Assembly (NCBI GenBank): GCA_013177855.1
Contig: JABLYA010000001.1
Span: forward strand, 1,101,231-1,165,230
Direction of reading: 5' to 3'
Length of the DNA stretch: 64,000 nt
DNA from: Ignavibacteria bacterium
GTDB taxonomy: Bacteria > Bacteroidota > Ignavibacteria > Ch128b
Shown here: in pieces, positions 29,973 to 38,815 of the stretch
How the letters are laid out: every line of letters starts with the position of its first letter
Position numbering within the stretch: position 1 is the stretch's first letter
Translations under genes and position numbers: made by a program
The notes under the pieces: model-generated
Databases searched by the model: none
The model's input: the letters and a program-made list of their open reading frames with translations, nothing else
What the model was told of the DNA's origin: nothing

Positions 29973-30815
29973 TTAAATAACTTTAATAAAATCTAAAACT
30001 TCTTTGTTGAATATATCTGGCTTTTCAAATTGAATGAAGTGACCACAATTTTCAACTAAAACTAATTTGCATTTTTTAAGCCTATTACATGCTTCATTTG
30101 CCAGTTTCTCAACCAATATGGGATGCAGAGCTTTATTGGGGATTAGTGCGTCCTGTTTTCCGAAGAATAATAAAGTTGGTTGGTTAATATATTGGAGGGA
30201 ATCAGGTAAAGAATTTCTTAAAATATCTTGAAAAGCTCTTTCAACAGTTAAACAATAGAAATCAAAAGAAGGGTCGTTTCGGAGCTCAATTCTATCCGTA
30301 ATCATAAATTCTGCTTCTGGAGGGAAATTGTAAAAGTTCAACTTTACATTAAATTTAATTTGCTCATCGCTCATATTTTTTATCGAATCAAAGGTAAAAA
30401 TTTTTTCTAATCTTTTAATTTCATCTGATGTAAATTTTTCTAAACCTGCCGGAGCTGCTAAAATTAATGCCGCAATTAATTTAGGATAATTTAGGGCAGT
30501 CAGAATTGCAATCTGACCACCCATTGAATGACCGCATAAAATCACATCATTCAAATTTAAAGTCTGAACGAATTCTATTACTATATCAGAAAAAAATCTT
30601 AATGTCGAAGGATAATCTCCTTTCGATGAATTACCATAATTTGGCAGGTCAATTGCAATTATTCTTGCGTGTTGACTTAATTCATCAATATTTCTCAAAA
30701 AAGCTTTTTTATTGCTGCCAAGTCCATGAATACAGATTATTGTCTTATCGGAAATTCCTTTATCAAAATATGATATTTCAATACCCGATTGAAGTTTTAC
30801 TTTAAGCTCTTTCAT
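29973..30815 (-). CDS. alpha/beta-fold hydrolase (cytoplasmic member of a tandem pair)
   Basis: A 280-residue alpha/beta hydrolase without signal peptide. Oxyanion loop ICIHGLGSNKKAF, nucleophile elbow GHSMGGQIA, acid in GKQDALIPN and base in ENCGHFIQFEKPD are all present. It is clearly paralogous to the preceding lipoprotein hydrolase (shared DLPxYGxSxKG, GHSMGGQI, GxEKF and the final GHxIxxEKPDxFNK). It begins one base after that gene's stop, so they are co-translated. Likely an esterase or lipase-type enzyme acting in the cytoplasm on a product of, or the same substrate as, its exported twin (inference). Confidence 0.85.
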   Translation of the reverse strand: MKELKVKLQSGIEISYFDKGISDKTIICIHGLGSNKKAFLRNIDELSQHARIIAIDLPNYGNSSKGDYPSTLRFFSDIVIEFVQTLNLNDVILCGHSMGGQIAILTALNYPKLIAALILAAPAGLEKFTSDEIKRLEKIFTFDSIKNMSDEQIKFNVKLNFYNFPPEAEFMITDRIELRNDPSFDFYCLTVERAFQDILRNSLPDSLQYINQPTLLFFGKQDALIPNKALHPILVEKLANEACNRLKKCKLVLVENCGHFIQFEKPDIFNKEVLDFIKVI

Positions 30816-30816
30816 T

Positions 30817-31767
30817 TTAATTTTTTAAGAAATTAATTACCGCTTTGTTAAATTCATCTGGTTTTTCCATCATTATCATATGACCACATTTTTTTATCTC
30901 GTGCAAAATCGAATTTTGAATTTTTTGGTGACCAATCTTAAAGACATCAGCTGGAAAACCAGGATGTAAATATGGATTAGGTATAAGTCCGTCATTCTCG
31001 CCATAAATAATAAGTGTTGGAGATTTAATTAAAGCAAGTTTATCATAAGTTGGTTCGTCAATCATTCCTGCAACGGAACGAGTAACCGCTTGAGCGAATA
31101 AATCAAAATCTTTTGCTTTTGCCATTCTAACTCTTTCTTCGACCATCCATTCGAGTTCCGAACGCCAGTTGTAGAAATTATTGGAAAGATTTCTTCTCAC
31201 ACCTTCTTCGTTTGTGCTTTTTACACTTCGAATTGTTACTACACTTTTTAACCATTCACCTTCTCCACGATTGAATTTTTCAATTCCAGCAGTTGAAGCA
31301 AGAACAAGTTTATTAACTCTTTCCGGATATAAAATGGAGAACCAAATTCCAATCTGCCCACCCATTGAATGACCAATAAAGTTTACTTTCTCAATTTGAA
31401 GTTCATCGAGTAATTGTTTTAAAGTATTTGCGAAAAATTTCATTTTGTAAGAGTAATTTCCTTTATCCGATTTACCATAACCGGGCAGATCAACTGCGAT
31501 CACTCTAAAATGTTTAGCAAGTTCTGGAATGTTGTATCTCCAGAAACCCAGATTGCTTGCAAGTCCATGAACCAATAAAATAACTTCACCTTTGCCTTCA
31601 TCAATATAAGCTAATTTGGGTGAAGTGTGAGAATATCTTACATCAAAGCCGTAGTTAATCTCAGAAAATTCAAGCGGAGGCATATTAGTATAAAGAAAAC
31701 CTGATGAACAGGCGGAAAAAATCAAAATCATCAAGATTGCCAATGAGTGGAAAATCATTTTTTTCAT
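30817..31767 (-). CDS. alpha/beta-fold hydrolase lipoprotein
   Basis: A 316-residue protein with a lipoprotein signal (hydrophobic core, lipobox FSAC, Cys20), so it is membrane-anchored outside the cytoplasm. The hydrolase core follows: LLVHGLASNLGFW, GHSMGGQIG, GENDGLIPNPYL and CGHMIMMEKPD provide oxyanion loop, Ser, Asp and His. The SD is strong (AAGGAGGT). It lies 9 bases after the outer-membrane beta-barrel gene and 1 base before its soluble paralogue, suggesting a three-gene unit for uptake and hydrolysis of an ester or lipid. Confidence 0.86.
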   Translation of the reverse strand: MKKMIFHSLAILMILIFSACSSGFLYTNMPPLEFSEINYGFDVRYSHTSPKLAYIDEGKGEVILLVHGLASNLGFWRYNIPELAKHFRVIAVDLPGYGKSDKGNYSYKMKFFANTLKQLLDELQIEKVNFIGHSMGGQIGIWFSILYPERVNKLVLASTAGIEKFNRGEGEWLKSVVTIRSVKSTNEEGVRRNLSNNFYNWRSELEWMVEERVRMAKAKDFDLFAQAVTRSVAGMIDEPTYDKLALIKSPTLIIYGENDGLIPNPYLHPGFPADVFKIGHQKIQNSILHEIKKCGHMIMMEKPDEFNKAVINFLKN

Positions 31768-31776
31768 AATACCTCC

Positions 31777-33312
31777 TTAAAACATCAACCAATTTAAAGT
31801 AGTGAAAATTACAAATGGATTTTTAGGTCGTGATTGGAAATAAGTTGTGTTTGGTGAATTATAGAAATCGCCAAGGAATAGATATGCTGCACTTAAAGTC
31901 CAGGAAAGATAAACTTTGAGATTATATCTTAATTCAAGATTAATTTCATTTCCAATCAAAGTTCCACCACCTTGAGGAGCAACATTTGAAATTGCAGAAG
32001 CTAAACCAAATTTCCCGTTAAAGCGATTTGGTATAAAGTCTTTCGAGAAATTTATGAAGAATGCAGTCACACCTAAACCCATATTAGAAATATCGTGAAC
32101 CGCAGAATAATATCTGTTCACCACCTGTGGATCTGGGAATAAAAGATAAGCTCGGTGAGCACTGTAAATTCCGACAGGAGATCCATAAACATTTCCAGTA
32201 ATTACTGAATTAATTTTTCCATCCTGAGCATTATTTGCATCACCTGTTGAGAAAAGCATTTCAAGACTTACCTTATCATTAGCAGTCATTCCATACTTGT
32301 AAGAAACCATCGCATTAGCAGAAAGTCCGAATATACTTGCAGCCTTATAAGATTTATTTTCAAAAACAGAATCAACTTTCCCGAAATTTGTCATCACAAA
32401 GGCATCATACCACCATCTACCCATTAAAAAATCACGATTGTATGATAAATGACCACCAAGCCAAAAAATATCTGCATCATAAATTTGCGACTCACCTGGC
32501 AACTTCAATCTAAAAGCTCCATTATATTCAGCTAAAGCAGAATTTAAGCCCTGACCAAGTACTGAAATTCCACCTGCGCTTTTTGCTCGATCGTAGACAT
32601 ACCATAAATCTGCACCAACTTCAAGCAAAGGTTTAATTCGTGATTCAATATCGAACATCCATAAAACAACATCATCATCTTTTCTAATTTCATTTTCCCA
32701 TAACTGAAACATTCCAAATCTTGCTTTTGTAACTGGATTTATGTTGAAGAACGAATTAATTCCAACTGCCTGCGTTCCCCAATAGGAAAGTTTATAAGAA
32801 CTTGTTTGGAAAGTTTGAAGTGCATTTACATTTGGATCTCGAACATTATCAAAAAGTCGCTGAAGCCCTACAACAACATTCCATTCATCTGAGGGCTTAA
32901 TTTCTACATTTGCCATCAAAGTTTGTAAATTAATTTGCCCTGCGTTAATCGCACCTCCACGATTATTTCCAACTCCATAAGCTTGATCACCCCATGTATA
33001 ATCAATTTTGAATAGAGAGCGAAATGTTGCATATCCGTCTAAAATTTTTGGCTGATAAACAAAAAACGGAACAAATCGTTGTTCGACATATACGCACGTT
33101 TGAGGAACAGTATTAGTTGAGTTTTGTCCAAATAACCTTCCAATTACCTGACCTTGAAGGATATCATTGGTCGGCGAAATATTTGAAGCTGTCAGCCTTG
33201 TAAACGAATAACCAATAAATTGAAATTCGCGGATTGGGGTATCGTCTACAAAATCTTCTTGCGCTAATAAAAATAGATTTGAAAGAAATAAAAGGAAAAG
33301 AATTTTCTTCAT
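31777..33312 (-). CDS. outer-membrane beta-barrel protein, alginate-export/porin-like
   Basis: A 511-residue protein starting with a clear signal peptide (KKILFLLFLSNLFLLAQ). The frame is open 22 codons further upstream, but AAGGAG and the signal peptide fit the ATG at 33312. The body consists of alternating strands with many aromatic residues, as in large porins of the alginate_exp type (DGYATFRSLFKIDYTWG, WNVVVGLQRLFD), and it ends in TTLNWLMF, a terminal aromatic typical for BAM-assembled barrels. It probably passes a hydrophobic or sugar substrate; the hydrolases downstream hint at an ester. Substrate not known. Confidence 0.78.
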   Translation of the reverse strand: MKKILFLLFLSNLFLLAQEDFVDDTPIREFQFIGYSFTRLTASNISPTNDILQGQVIGRLFGQNSTNTVPQTCVYVEQRFVPFFVYQPKILDGYATFRSLFKIDYTWGDQAYGVGNNRGGAINAGQINLQTLMANVEIKPSDEWNVVVGLQRLFDNVRDPNVNALQTFQTSSYKLSYWGTQAVGINSFFNINPVTKARFGMFQLWENEIRKDDDVVLWMFDIESRIKPLLEVGADLWYVYDRAKSAGGISVLGQGLNSALAEYNGAFRLKLPGESQIYDADIFWLGGHLSYNRDFLMGRWWYDAFVMTNFGKVDSVFENKSYKAASIFGLSANAMVSYKYGMTANDKVSLEMLFSTGDANNAQDGKINSVITGNVYGSPVGIYSAHRAYLLFPDPQVVNRYYSAVHDISNMGLGVTAFFINFSKDFIPNRFNGKFGLASAISNVAPQGGGTLIGNEINLELRYNLKVYLSWTLSAAYLFLGDFYNSPNTTYFQSRPKNPFVIFTTLNWLMF

Positions 33313-33400
33313 AACGACTTCACTCCTTTTTTTACGAGGAGAATGTACATTAAAATTTTTGTTTCGAATAAAAACCAAAATGTTCTGATTAATTTAAAAG

Positions 33401-33439
33401 TGATAATGTCAGCCTCGACAAATTGGGCTGACATTATCA
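33401..33439 (-). terminator. intrinsic terminator of the acyl operon
   Basis: A perfect 14-bp inverted repeat, TGATAATGTCAGCC / GGCTGACATTATCA, with an 11-base loop lies 45 bases after the lipoprotein stop. On the minus strand CTTTTAAATT follows. It separates the acyl-ligase operon from the beta-barrel gene. Confidence 0.82.
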
Positions 33440-33484
33440 TATGAAATAAGATTAAGTCCTAATTTATAGAGCTTAAAATTCCAC

Positions 33485-33985
33485 TTATTGTTTTACAAAA
33501 ACTTGAACCCAGGTTACTCCAAGCGGAACACCATTATATTTGGTACTTCCGAATCCTTCTTGAACCGTTGGTGGAGTAAATCCTTGAATTGGTGGATTAA
33601 CCTGGATTACTTCATATGTCATCACATTACCTTTAATTTGGTAAATACCTTGAGATTGAAGTGCAACAGGATTTTGTTGATTTAATGTTATCGGATGGAT
33701 TAAAGTATCAGTTACACCAGCAGATTGATAAGTTCCAGTATATGTAACTGAAACATTGTTGCTATCCGTTGCAACTACGGTATAAGTATTATTTTCATTA
33801 AAGGTTGCAACAATCTTTTTAGTTTTAAGAGTCATTCTCAAACCAATAGCAACATTATTGCCCTCTGAGACCCATGTTCCAACAATTGCATCTCTTGGAG
33901 CTGTGGGTCCCGACGAACTTTCTTCTTTTTTGCAAGCGGCAAAAAGAAGCGACAATGCAAGAAGTGAATAGAGTAGTTTTTTCAT
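33485..33985 (-). CDS. small lipoprotein, lipocalin-like
   Basis: A 166-residue lipoprotein: signal ending LLFAAC with Cys18, then a Lys/Glu/Ser-rich tether. The folded part opens with VGTWVSEGNN and alternates strands (KKIVATFNENNTYTVVA, VTYTGTYQSAG), as in lipocalin-like domains of Bacteroidetes lipoproteins. SD GGAGG precedes the ATG. It follows the acyl-CoA ligase by 12 bases, so it seems part of that operon, and a terminator follows. It might hold a hydrophobic ligand for uptake, which is an inference. Confidence 0.8.
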   Translation of the reverse strand: MKKLLYSLLALSLLFAACKKEESSSGPTAPRDAIVGTWVSEGNNVAIGLRMTLKTKKIVATFNENNTYTVVATDSNNVSVTYTGTYQSAGVTDTLIHPITLNQQNPVALQSQGIYQIKGNVMTYEVIQVNPPIQGFTPPTVQEGFGSTKYNGVPLGVTWVQVFVKQ

Positions 33986-33997
33986 TGCTACCTCCGT

Positions 33998-35524
33998 TTA
34001 TTTTTGTTTGTTAATTGATTTTAAGTGAATTTGAAGCAGAGTTTTCCGATCAATTTTACCGGTTTCACTCTTCGGAATTTCATCAATCATTTCAAAGTAC
34101 TTGGGAATTTTATAACGAGCCAGATTCCCTTCACAATATTTTCTGAGTTCTTCTGAACTAATTGAAGCTCCTTCTTTTAATTTTATAAAAGCTTTTCCAA
34201 CTTCTCCCCATTTTTCATCTGGAACTCCAATAACTGCAACTTCTTGTATCAAAGGATGAGTATATAAAAATTTTTCGATCTCAGCGGGATACACATTCTC
34301 TCCACCCGAGATGAACATATTTTTCTTTCTATCAACCACATAAAGAAAACCTTCATCATCTTCACGAACAAGATCTCCAGTATAAAACCAGCCATCTTTC
34401 AAACTTTCTTTTGTTGCTTCAGGATTGTTCCAATAACCTGGGGTAACTGATGGACCCTTAAGAATAAATTCCCCAACTTTCCCCTGTTTCACCTCCTCTC
34501 CATTATCATCAACAATTTTATATTTCAAATAAAAATTTATCTTTCCAATTGAACCTATTTTTCTAACTGCATCATCTTGATGAAGTGAAGTTACACTGGG
34601 ACCAACTTCAGTCAAACCATAACCCTGACGGATTGGGACACCTTTCTTATGCCAGATTTCAATTAAGGGCAATGGCATTGGTTCACCGCCAATTATAAAA
34701 TATTTAACTGAAGATAAATCTACTTTTTCGAAATAAGATGATTGAGCCATCATCGATAACATTGTAGGTACAGCCATAAACATTGTTGCTTTTTCCTCTT
34801 CAAGAAGTTTCAAGACAATTTCAGGATCAAATTTTTTCATCAAACATACATAAGCTCCGTGGTGCAAGAATGGGGTTGGTATTACATTCCATCCACCCGT
34901 ATGAAACATTGGAGTACAACTAACTGATCTATCATTTGAAGTAATGTCCAATCTTAAAGCTGTATTGATACTATTCCAGAAAAGCATTTTGTGCGTGTAA
35001 AGTGCACCTTTGGGCACACCAGTAGTTCCACTTGTATAAAGAATAAATAAAGGATGATTTTCATCAAAATTTTCAATTGATTTAAATAAATGTTCGTGAT
35101 TTTTTTCCTTTTCAATCAGACTAATAAAAGAATTGAAATCAATTTTGTTTCTTATTAACTGAAATGATTTTAAGCCCGAGATATTATTGAAATATTTTTC
35201 TTCATAAATAATCAGTTGTGGTTTCGAATCATTTAATTGATAATCAATTTCACGCGATGCAAGTCTGTAATTTAGTGGAACAAGGATTAATCCAGTTTTC
35301 TGTGCAACAGAGAAAAGCACAATATGTTCAAGTGAGTTTTCAGCAAGAATTACAATTCTATCTCCAGTTTTTAATTCTAATTCATTTAAGAAATAATTCG
35401 AAAGATAATTTGCGATGTTATTGAGCTGGCGATAAGTCAGAGTTCTACCCGTCTCAAATTCTTTAATAGCAATTTTCTCAGGATAGTAAACAGCCCATTT
35501 AGAGGTCCAATCGTATGGAATCAT
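33998..35524 (-). CDS. AMP-forming acyl-CoA ligase
   Basis: A 508-residue member of the ANL superfamily. The P-loop LYTSGTTGVPKG, the A5-type GYGLTEVGP, the FYTGDLVREDDEGFLYVVDRKK hinge region and the closing KSETGKIDRKTL with its catalytic lysine are intact, so it should adenylate and thioesterify a carboxylic acid. It looks most like medium/long-chain fatty-acid ligases. It overlaps the symporter gene as ATGA, and its SD GAGGG lies within that gene's end. An acid imported by the symporter could be activated here (inference). Confidence 0.9.
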   Translation of the reverse strand: MIPYDWTSKWAVYYPEKIAIKEFETGRTLTYRQLNNIANYLSNYFLNELELKTGDRIVILAENSLEHIVLFSVAQKTGLILVPLNYRLASREIDYQLNDSKPQLIIYEEKYFNNISGLKSFQLIRNKIDFNSFISLIEKEKNHEHLFKSIENFDENHPLFILYTSGTTGVPKGALYTHKMLFWNSINTALRLDITSNDRSVSCTPMFHTGGWNVIPTPFLHHGAYVCLMKKFDPEIVLKLLEEEKATMFMAVPTMLSMMAQSSYFEKVDLSSVKYFIIGGEPMPLPLIEIWHKKGVPIRQGYGLTEVGPSVTSLHQDDAVRKIGSIGKINFYLKYKIVDDNGEEVKQGKVGEFILKGPSVTPGYWNNPEATKESLKDGWFYTGDLVREDDEGFLYVVDRKKNMFISGGENVYPAEIEKFLYTHPLIQEVAVIGVPDEKWGEVGKAFIKLKEGASISSEELRKYCEGNLARYKIPKYFEMIDEIPKSETGKIDRKTLLQIHLKSINKQK

Positions 35525-36990
35525 TTTTTAACCCTCTGAAAAATGATAGATATTAAAATAAAAGCACCACTGAAAATTAAAGCAAATGCTGCAGTTACAC
35601 CAGGGTTATTATGATATTTAGTGATTTCCAGGTAATAAAAGCCAAAGTGCGTGAAAAAAGCAATTAGACTTGCAATAAAAACAGAACCCTTCGAAATTTT
35701 GGTTTTAAATAATCCAAGTAAAATAGGCCAGAAGGTTGTAACAAATAATCCATAGACACCATTCTGCGCAAAAATTGCAACCGATAAATTTGGATGATAA
35801 ATCTGATCAATCGAGAGAAAATAAATAATTATAGCCAGAATAATTAAGAAAAGCTTCGATGAAATGAGCAGTGTACTCTTAAGATTATCTTCACTTAATT
35901 CTGGTTTAATTTTTACCAAAATTTCCTTTAAAATATTAACAGAGAAAATTGATGAAAGAGCAACAAGGATATTATCAAGGGTAGAAAATCCTGCCGATAA
36001 AATTCCAAGAGTTACAATTGCAAGTAGATAAGGTGGGAACACAGAATTAATATACTTTGAAATTGCTTGATCTGGTTTTAGCAATTCACTACCAAGTGCA
36101 ACTCGAGCATATAATCCTGTGAATAAAACGAAAAAGAACAAAGTTCCTACTACAATTACTGTTATAAGATATTTATTTAAATCTTTTTCCGATTTTAAGT
36201 AAAGTGCCTTCGAAATAATGTGAGGTTGACAGATTATTGCAATTCCCACAAGAAAATTAGCAATAAAAACTTCAAAGAGATCTCTAAATAGTAAGCTTTC
36301 AGGATTAACAATGTTTACAAGATTGGGATTTATTTTTTCAAGCTCACCAAACAATTTGATAGGATTAAGACCTAAAAAAATTGGTCCCGAAATTAAAAAC
36401 AAAATTGCTGTTACAATCATAAAGAAAGATTGGAAAGCATTTGAAAACAAAAGTACATTTACACCTCCGCCAAAAAATAAATAGATAACTGAAAAAAGCA
36501 GAACGAGCAAAAGAACAACCTCGTAAGATGCATTAAAAGAATTAGCAAGAACAATTGTAATTCCAACAGCAATTAAGACTGCAAAGGTGATTTGTAGTAA
36601 TGAGATTAGAGCATAAAAAATTGTAAAGAATTTGTTTTGATACCTTTCACCTATCCAATGAGGTACAGTAAGGACTTTAGTTTGTTCACCAAATCTTAAA
36701 AAACTTTTTGACATTACAATCAATGCAAGAAAAATTCCGAGTGGCGCTGCAATCCCATAACCTAAAAAACCAGATATTCCATAAAGATAAATCAAGCCTG
36801 GATTGATGACGAAAGTTGCGGCGCTTGTCATTCCAACCGCAAGTGATAATCCAACAACTACTGGACTAACGGTTTTACTGCCGATAGAAAAACTTTCTAT
36901 AGACTGTTTTTTCTTTTTACCAAGAATAGTAAGAATAATAATTCCAACTACATATATAATTACAGCTGAAAAGAGATAAACGTTATTCAT
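35521..36990 (-). CDS. sodium/solute symporter (SSS family) in the acyl operon
   Basis: A 489-residue transporter with about 13 helices and the SSS-family hallmarks (SIGSKTVSPVVVGLSLAVG, SAATFVINPGLIYLYG, QPHIISKALYLKSEKDLNK, SAGFSTLDNILVALSSIF). A GTG four codons earlier (37002) is open, but GAGG lies six bases before the ATG at 36990, so I start there. It lies 11 bases after the KAS III-like gene and overlaps the acyl-CoA ligase gene by 4 bases. Genetic context suggests a carboxylate such as a short-chain or fatty acid as substrate, but the sequence does not prove it. Confidence 0.9.
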   Translation of the reverse strand: MNNVYLFSAVIIYVVGIIILTILGKKKKQSIESFSIGSKTVSPVVVGLSLAVGMTSAATFVINPGLIYLYGISGFLGYGIAAPLGIFLALIVMSKSFLRFGEQTKVLTVPHWIGERYQNKFFTIFYALISLLQITFAVLIAVGITIVLANSFNASYEVVLLLVLLFSVIYLFFGGGVNVLLFSNAFQSFFMIVTAILFLISGPIFLGLNPIKLFGELEKINPNLVNIVNPESLLFRDLFEVFIANFLVGIAIICQPHIISKALYLKSEKDLNKYLITVIVVGTLFFFVLFTGLYARVALGSELLKPDQAISKYINSVFPPYLLAIVTLGILSAGFSTLDNILVALSSIFSVNILKEILVKIKPELSEDNLKSTLLISSKLFLIILAIIIYFLSIDQIYHPNLSVAIFAQNGVYGLFVTTFWPILLGLFKTKISKGSVFIASLIAFFTHFGFYYLEITKYHNNPGVTAAFALIFSGAFILISIIFQRVKK

Positions 36991-37001
36991 ATTCCACCTC
37001 A

Positions 37002-38024
37002 CTATAATCTGAATAATGCTGATGCAAATGCAAGCCCTCCGCCTGAACCAACAAACACAGCAAGTTGATTTTTGCCAAGCTTACCATTCTTATAAGCATC
37101 ATCTAAAGCCATAGGAATACAGGCAGAACCAGTATAAGCGAATCTATCCATTATTGTGTGAGCTCTTTCGAAAGGTACATTTAAATTTTCCATAGTCTCT
37201 TTTATTGAATTAATGTTGATTTGAGTAAATAAGAAATGGTCAATATCAAGTGGTGAAATTTCCATCTCCAAACAAATATTCTGAATCATTTCAGTCCAGG
37301 TCGTTGGATTAATTTCTTTTGGAAATTTTTTAACAAATTTCAGCAGATGATCTTTTCTTCTTATAACCTCTTCATTAACGGGCAAATGGGTTCCGCCAGC
37401 ATAGATTCCCATCCAATCATGATATTGCCCTTGAGAAATTAAATCAGCTGTCAGATATCCACGATTAGTGAATTCCTCAGCTGAAAGTATAATAGCACCA
37501 GCGCCATCAGCAAAAAGCGTGACCGTTTTTTTATCAGTCAAATCCAAATATTTACTCATTGCATAAGCACCAATCACAAGAACATTTTTATATTTCTCAT
37601 CTGCAATAATGAATTTACTTCCAACATTTAAGGCAGTAACAAATCCAGCGCAAGCAGTGTTGATATCAAAAGTTCCAGCATTTACAGCATTTAGTCTATA
37701 CTGCACAACTGACGCTGTTGAAGGTGAAATATATTCTGGAGTATCTGTTGCAACGATTAATAAATCAATTTGTTCAGGCGAGAGCTTTGCATCTTTCAAA
37801 GCATTTTTTGCAGCTTCAACACATAAATCAGCAGTTGATTGATTTTCATTACACCATCTTCTTTCTTTAATAGTTAAATTTTCTTGAAGCCAGGTATCAA
37901 CATCCTCACCAAGTAAATCATTAAAAAATTTATTTGTTAGAATTCTCTCAGGTGCGTAAGAACCAATTCCCTTAATAACAGCATTCCGTTTTTTAATTTC
38001 AAATAATTTTTTTGACTCACTCAT
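37002..38024 (-). CDS. KAS III (FabH)-like protein lacking the catalytic His and Asn
   Basis: A 340-residue thiolase-fold protein. The nucleophile is kept: DINTACAGF, Cys125. Where FabH has HQAN, this protein has TQIN (Thr267 for His), and where FabH has GNTSAAS it has AYTGSAC (Tyr297 for Asn). The rest of the fold, including the GGG loop before the C-terminus, is intact. Decarboxylative condensation needs the His/Asn pair, so acyl transfer or another reaction on an acyl-Cys is more likely. An in-frame TTG lies one codon upstream. The start overlaps the SDR stop, and the symporter follows after 11 bases. Confidence 0.85.
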   Translation of the reverse strand: MSESKKLFEIKKRNAVIKGIGSYAPERILTNKFFNDLLGEDVDTWLQENLTIKERRWCNENQSTADLCVEAAKNALKDAKLSPEQIDLLIVATDTPEYISPSTASVVQYRLNAVNAGTFDINTACAGFVTALNVGSKFIIADEKYKNVLVIGAYAMSKYLDLTDKKTVTLFADGAGAIILSAEEFTNRGYLTADLISQGQYHDWMGIYAGGTHLPVNEEVIRRKDHLLKFVKKFPKEINPTTWTEMIQNICLEMEISPLDIDHFLFTQININSIKETMENLNVPFERAHTIMDRFAYTGSACIPMALDDAYKNGKLGKNQLAVFVGSGGGLAFASALFRL

Positions 38025-38764
38025 CAAATTGTAATTCCTCCATCAACACTTAAAACTGCACCATTAATGAAATCTGCTTCTTCAGAGGCAAGAAACAGAT
38101 AAGCATTTGCAATGTCTTCCGGTTTTCCGAGTCTGCCAAGTGGAGTTTTCTCTTTCATCATTTGGAGAACTTTCTCGGGCATCGTCTGAACCATTTCCGT
38201 TTCAATAAAACCTGGTGCGACTGCATTTACATTGATTCCTTTTCTGCCTAATTCTCGTGCCCAAACTTTTGTTAAACCAATTATTCCCGATTTAGTCGCC
38301 ACATAATTTGATTGACCAAAATTTCCATAAAGCGCAACAACCGACGATGTATTGATTATTTTACCTTTGCCTCTTTCAACCATGAAAGGTGCAATTGCTT
38401 TAGTGCAATTAAAAACTCCAGTTAAGTTAACATTCAGGACAGTTTGCCATTGTTCTTCTGTCATCTTAAGAAGAGTTGCATCTTTTGTAATTCCAGCATT
38501 GTTAATTAAAATATCAATCTGTTTTAATTCATCAATTACTTTTTTAGTTGCTTCTTCAACATTCTGAAAATTCGTCACATCGACTTTTTGAAAAATACAG
38601 GAGTAATTTTGCACTCTCATTTCATTTTCTAATTCATGACCTTCTTTTTCAAGTAAATCCCAGATGACAACTTTAGCGCCTTCTTCACAAAATTTTTTGA
38701 CTGCTGCCCTACCAATTCCCCTTGCTCCTCCAGTTATAACAACGACTTTATTTGTTAATCTCAT
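38024..38764 (-). CDS. short-chain dehydrogenase/reductase, FabG-like
   Basis: A 246-residue classical SDR: TGGARGIGRA (cofactor loop), NNAGIT, a SSVVALYG...YVATK active site with Ser, Tyr and Lys, and a C-terminal SVDGGITI. An Asp after the second strand (VVIWDLLEKEG) suggests NAD(H) preference. The closest general function is 3-oxoacyl-ACP/CoA reductase or 3-hydroxyacyl dehydrogenase. An ATG two codons upstream (38770) touches the GGAG; the ATG at 38764 has normal spacing. First gene of the acyl operon, with a near-copy of the regulator's palindrome upstream. Confidence 0.92.
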   Translation of the reverse strand: MRLTNKVVVITGGARGIGRAAVKKFCEEGAKVVIWDLLEKEGHELENEMRVQNYSCIFQKVDVTNFQNVEEATKKVIDELKQIDILINNAGITKDATLLKMTEEQWQTVLNVNLTGVFNCTKAIAPFMVERGKGKIINTSSVVALYGNFGQSNYVATKSGIIGLTKVWARELGRKGINVNAVAPGFIETEMVQTMPEKVLQMMKEKTPLGRLGKPEDIANAYLFLASEEADFINGAVLSVDGGITI

Positions 38765-38777
38765 AATCATCTCCTTT

Positions 38778-38789
38778 TTAATCGTTTGA
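38778..38789. promoter_or_regulatory. putative operator before the acyl operon
   Basis: TTAATCGTTTGA (minus strand TCAAACGATTAA) matches 10 of 12 positions of the perfect palindrome TCAAACGTTTGA found before the neighbouring GbsR/MarR-type gene. It lies just upstream of the SDR SD. Function as an operator is inferred. Confidence 0.4.
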
Positions 38790-38815
38790 AAATTTTAAAA
38801 CACAAACCAAAAAAA

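Noticed and set aside
29973-38764. Olefin/beta-lactone (OleABCD) pathway
   Set aside because: A KAS III-like protein, an AMP ligase, alpha/beta hydrolases and an SDR occur together, but the KAS III-like protein lacks the OleA His and Asn, the SDR is FabG-sized rather than an extended OleD, the hydrolases lie in another operon, and the ligase looks like an ordinary acyl-CoA ligase.
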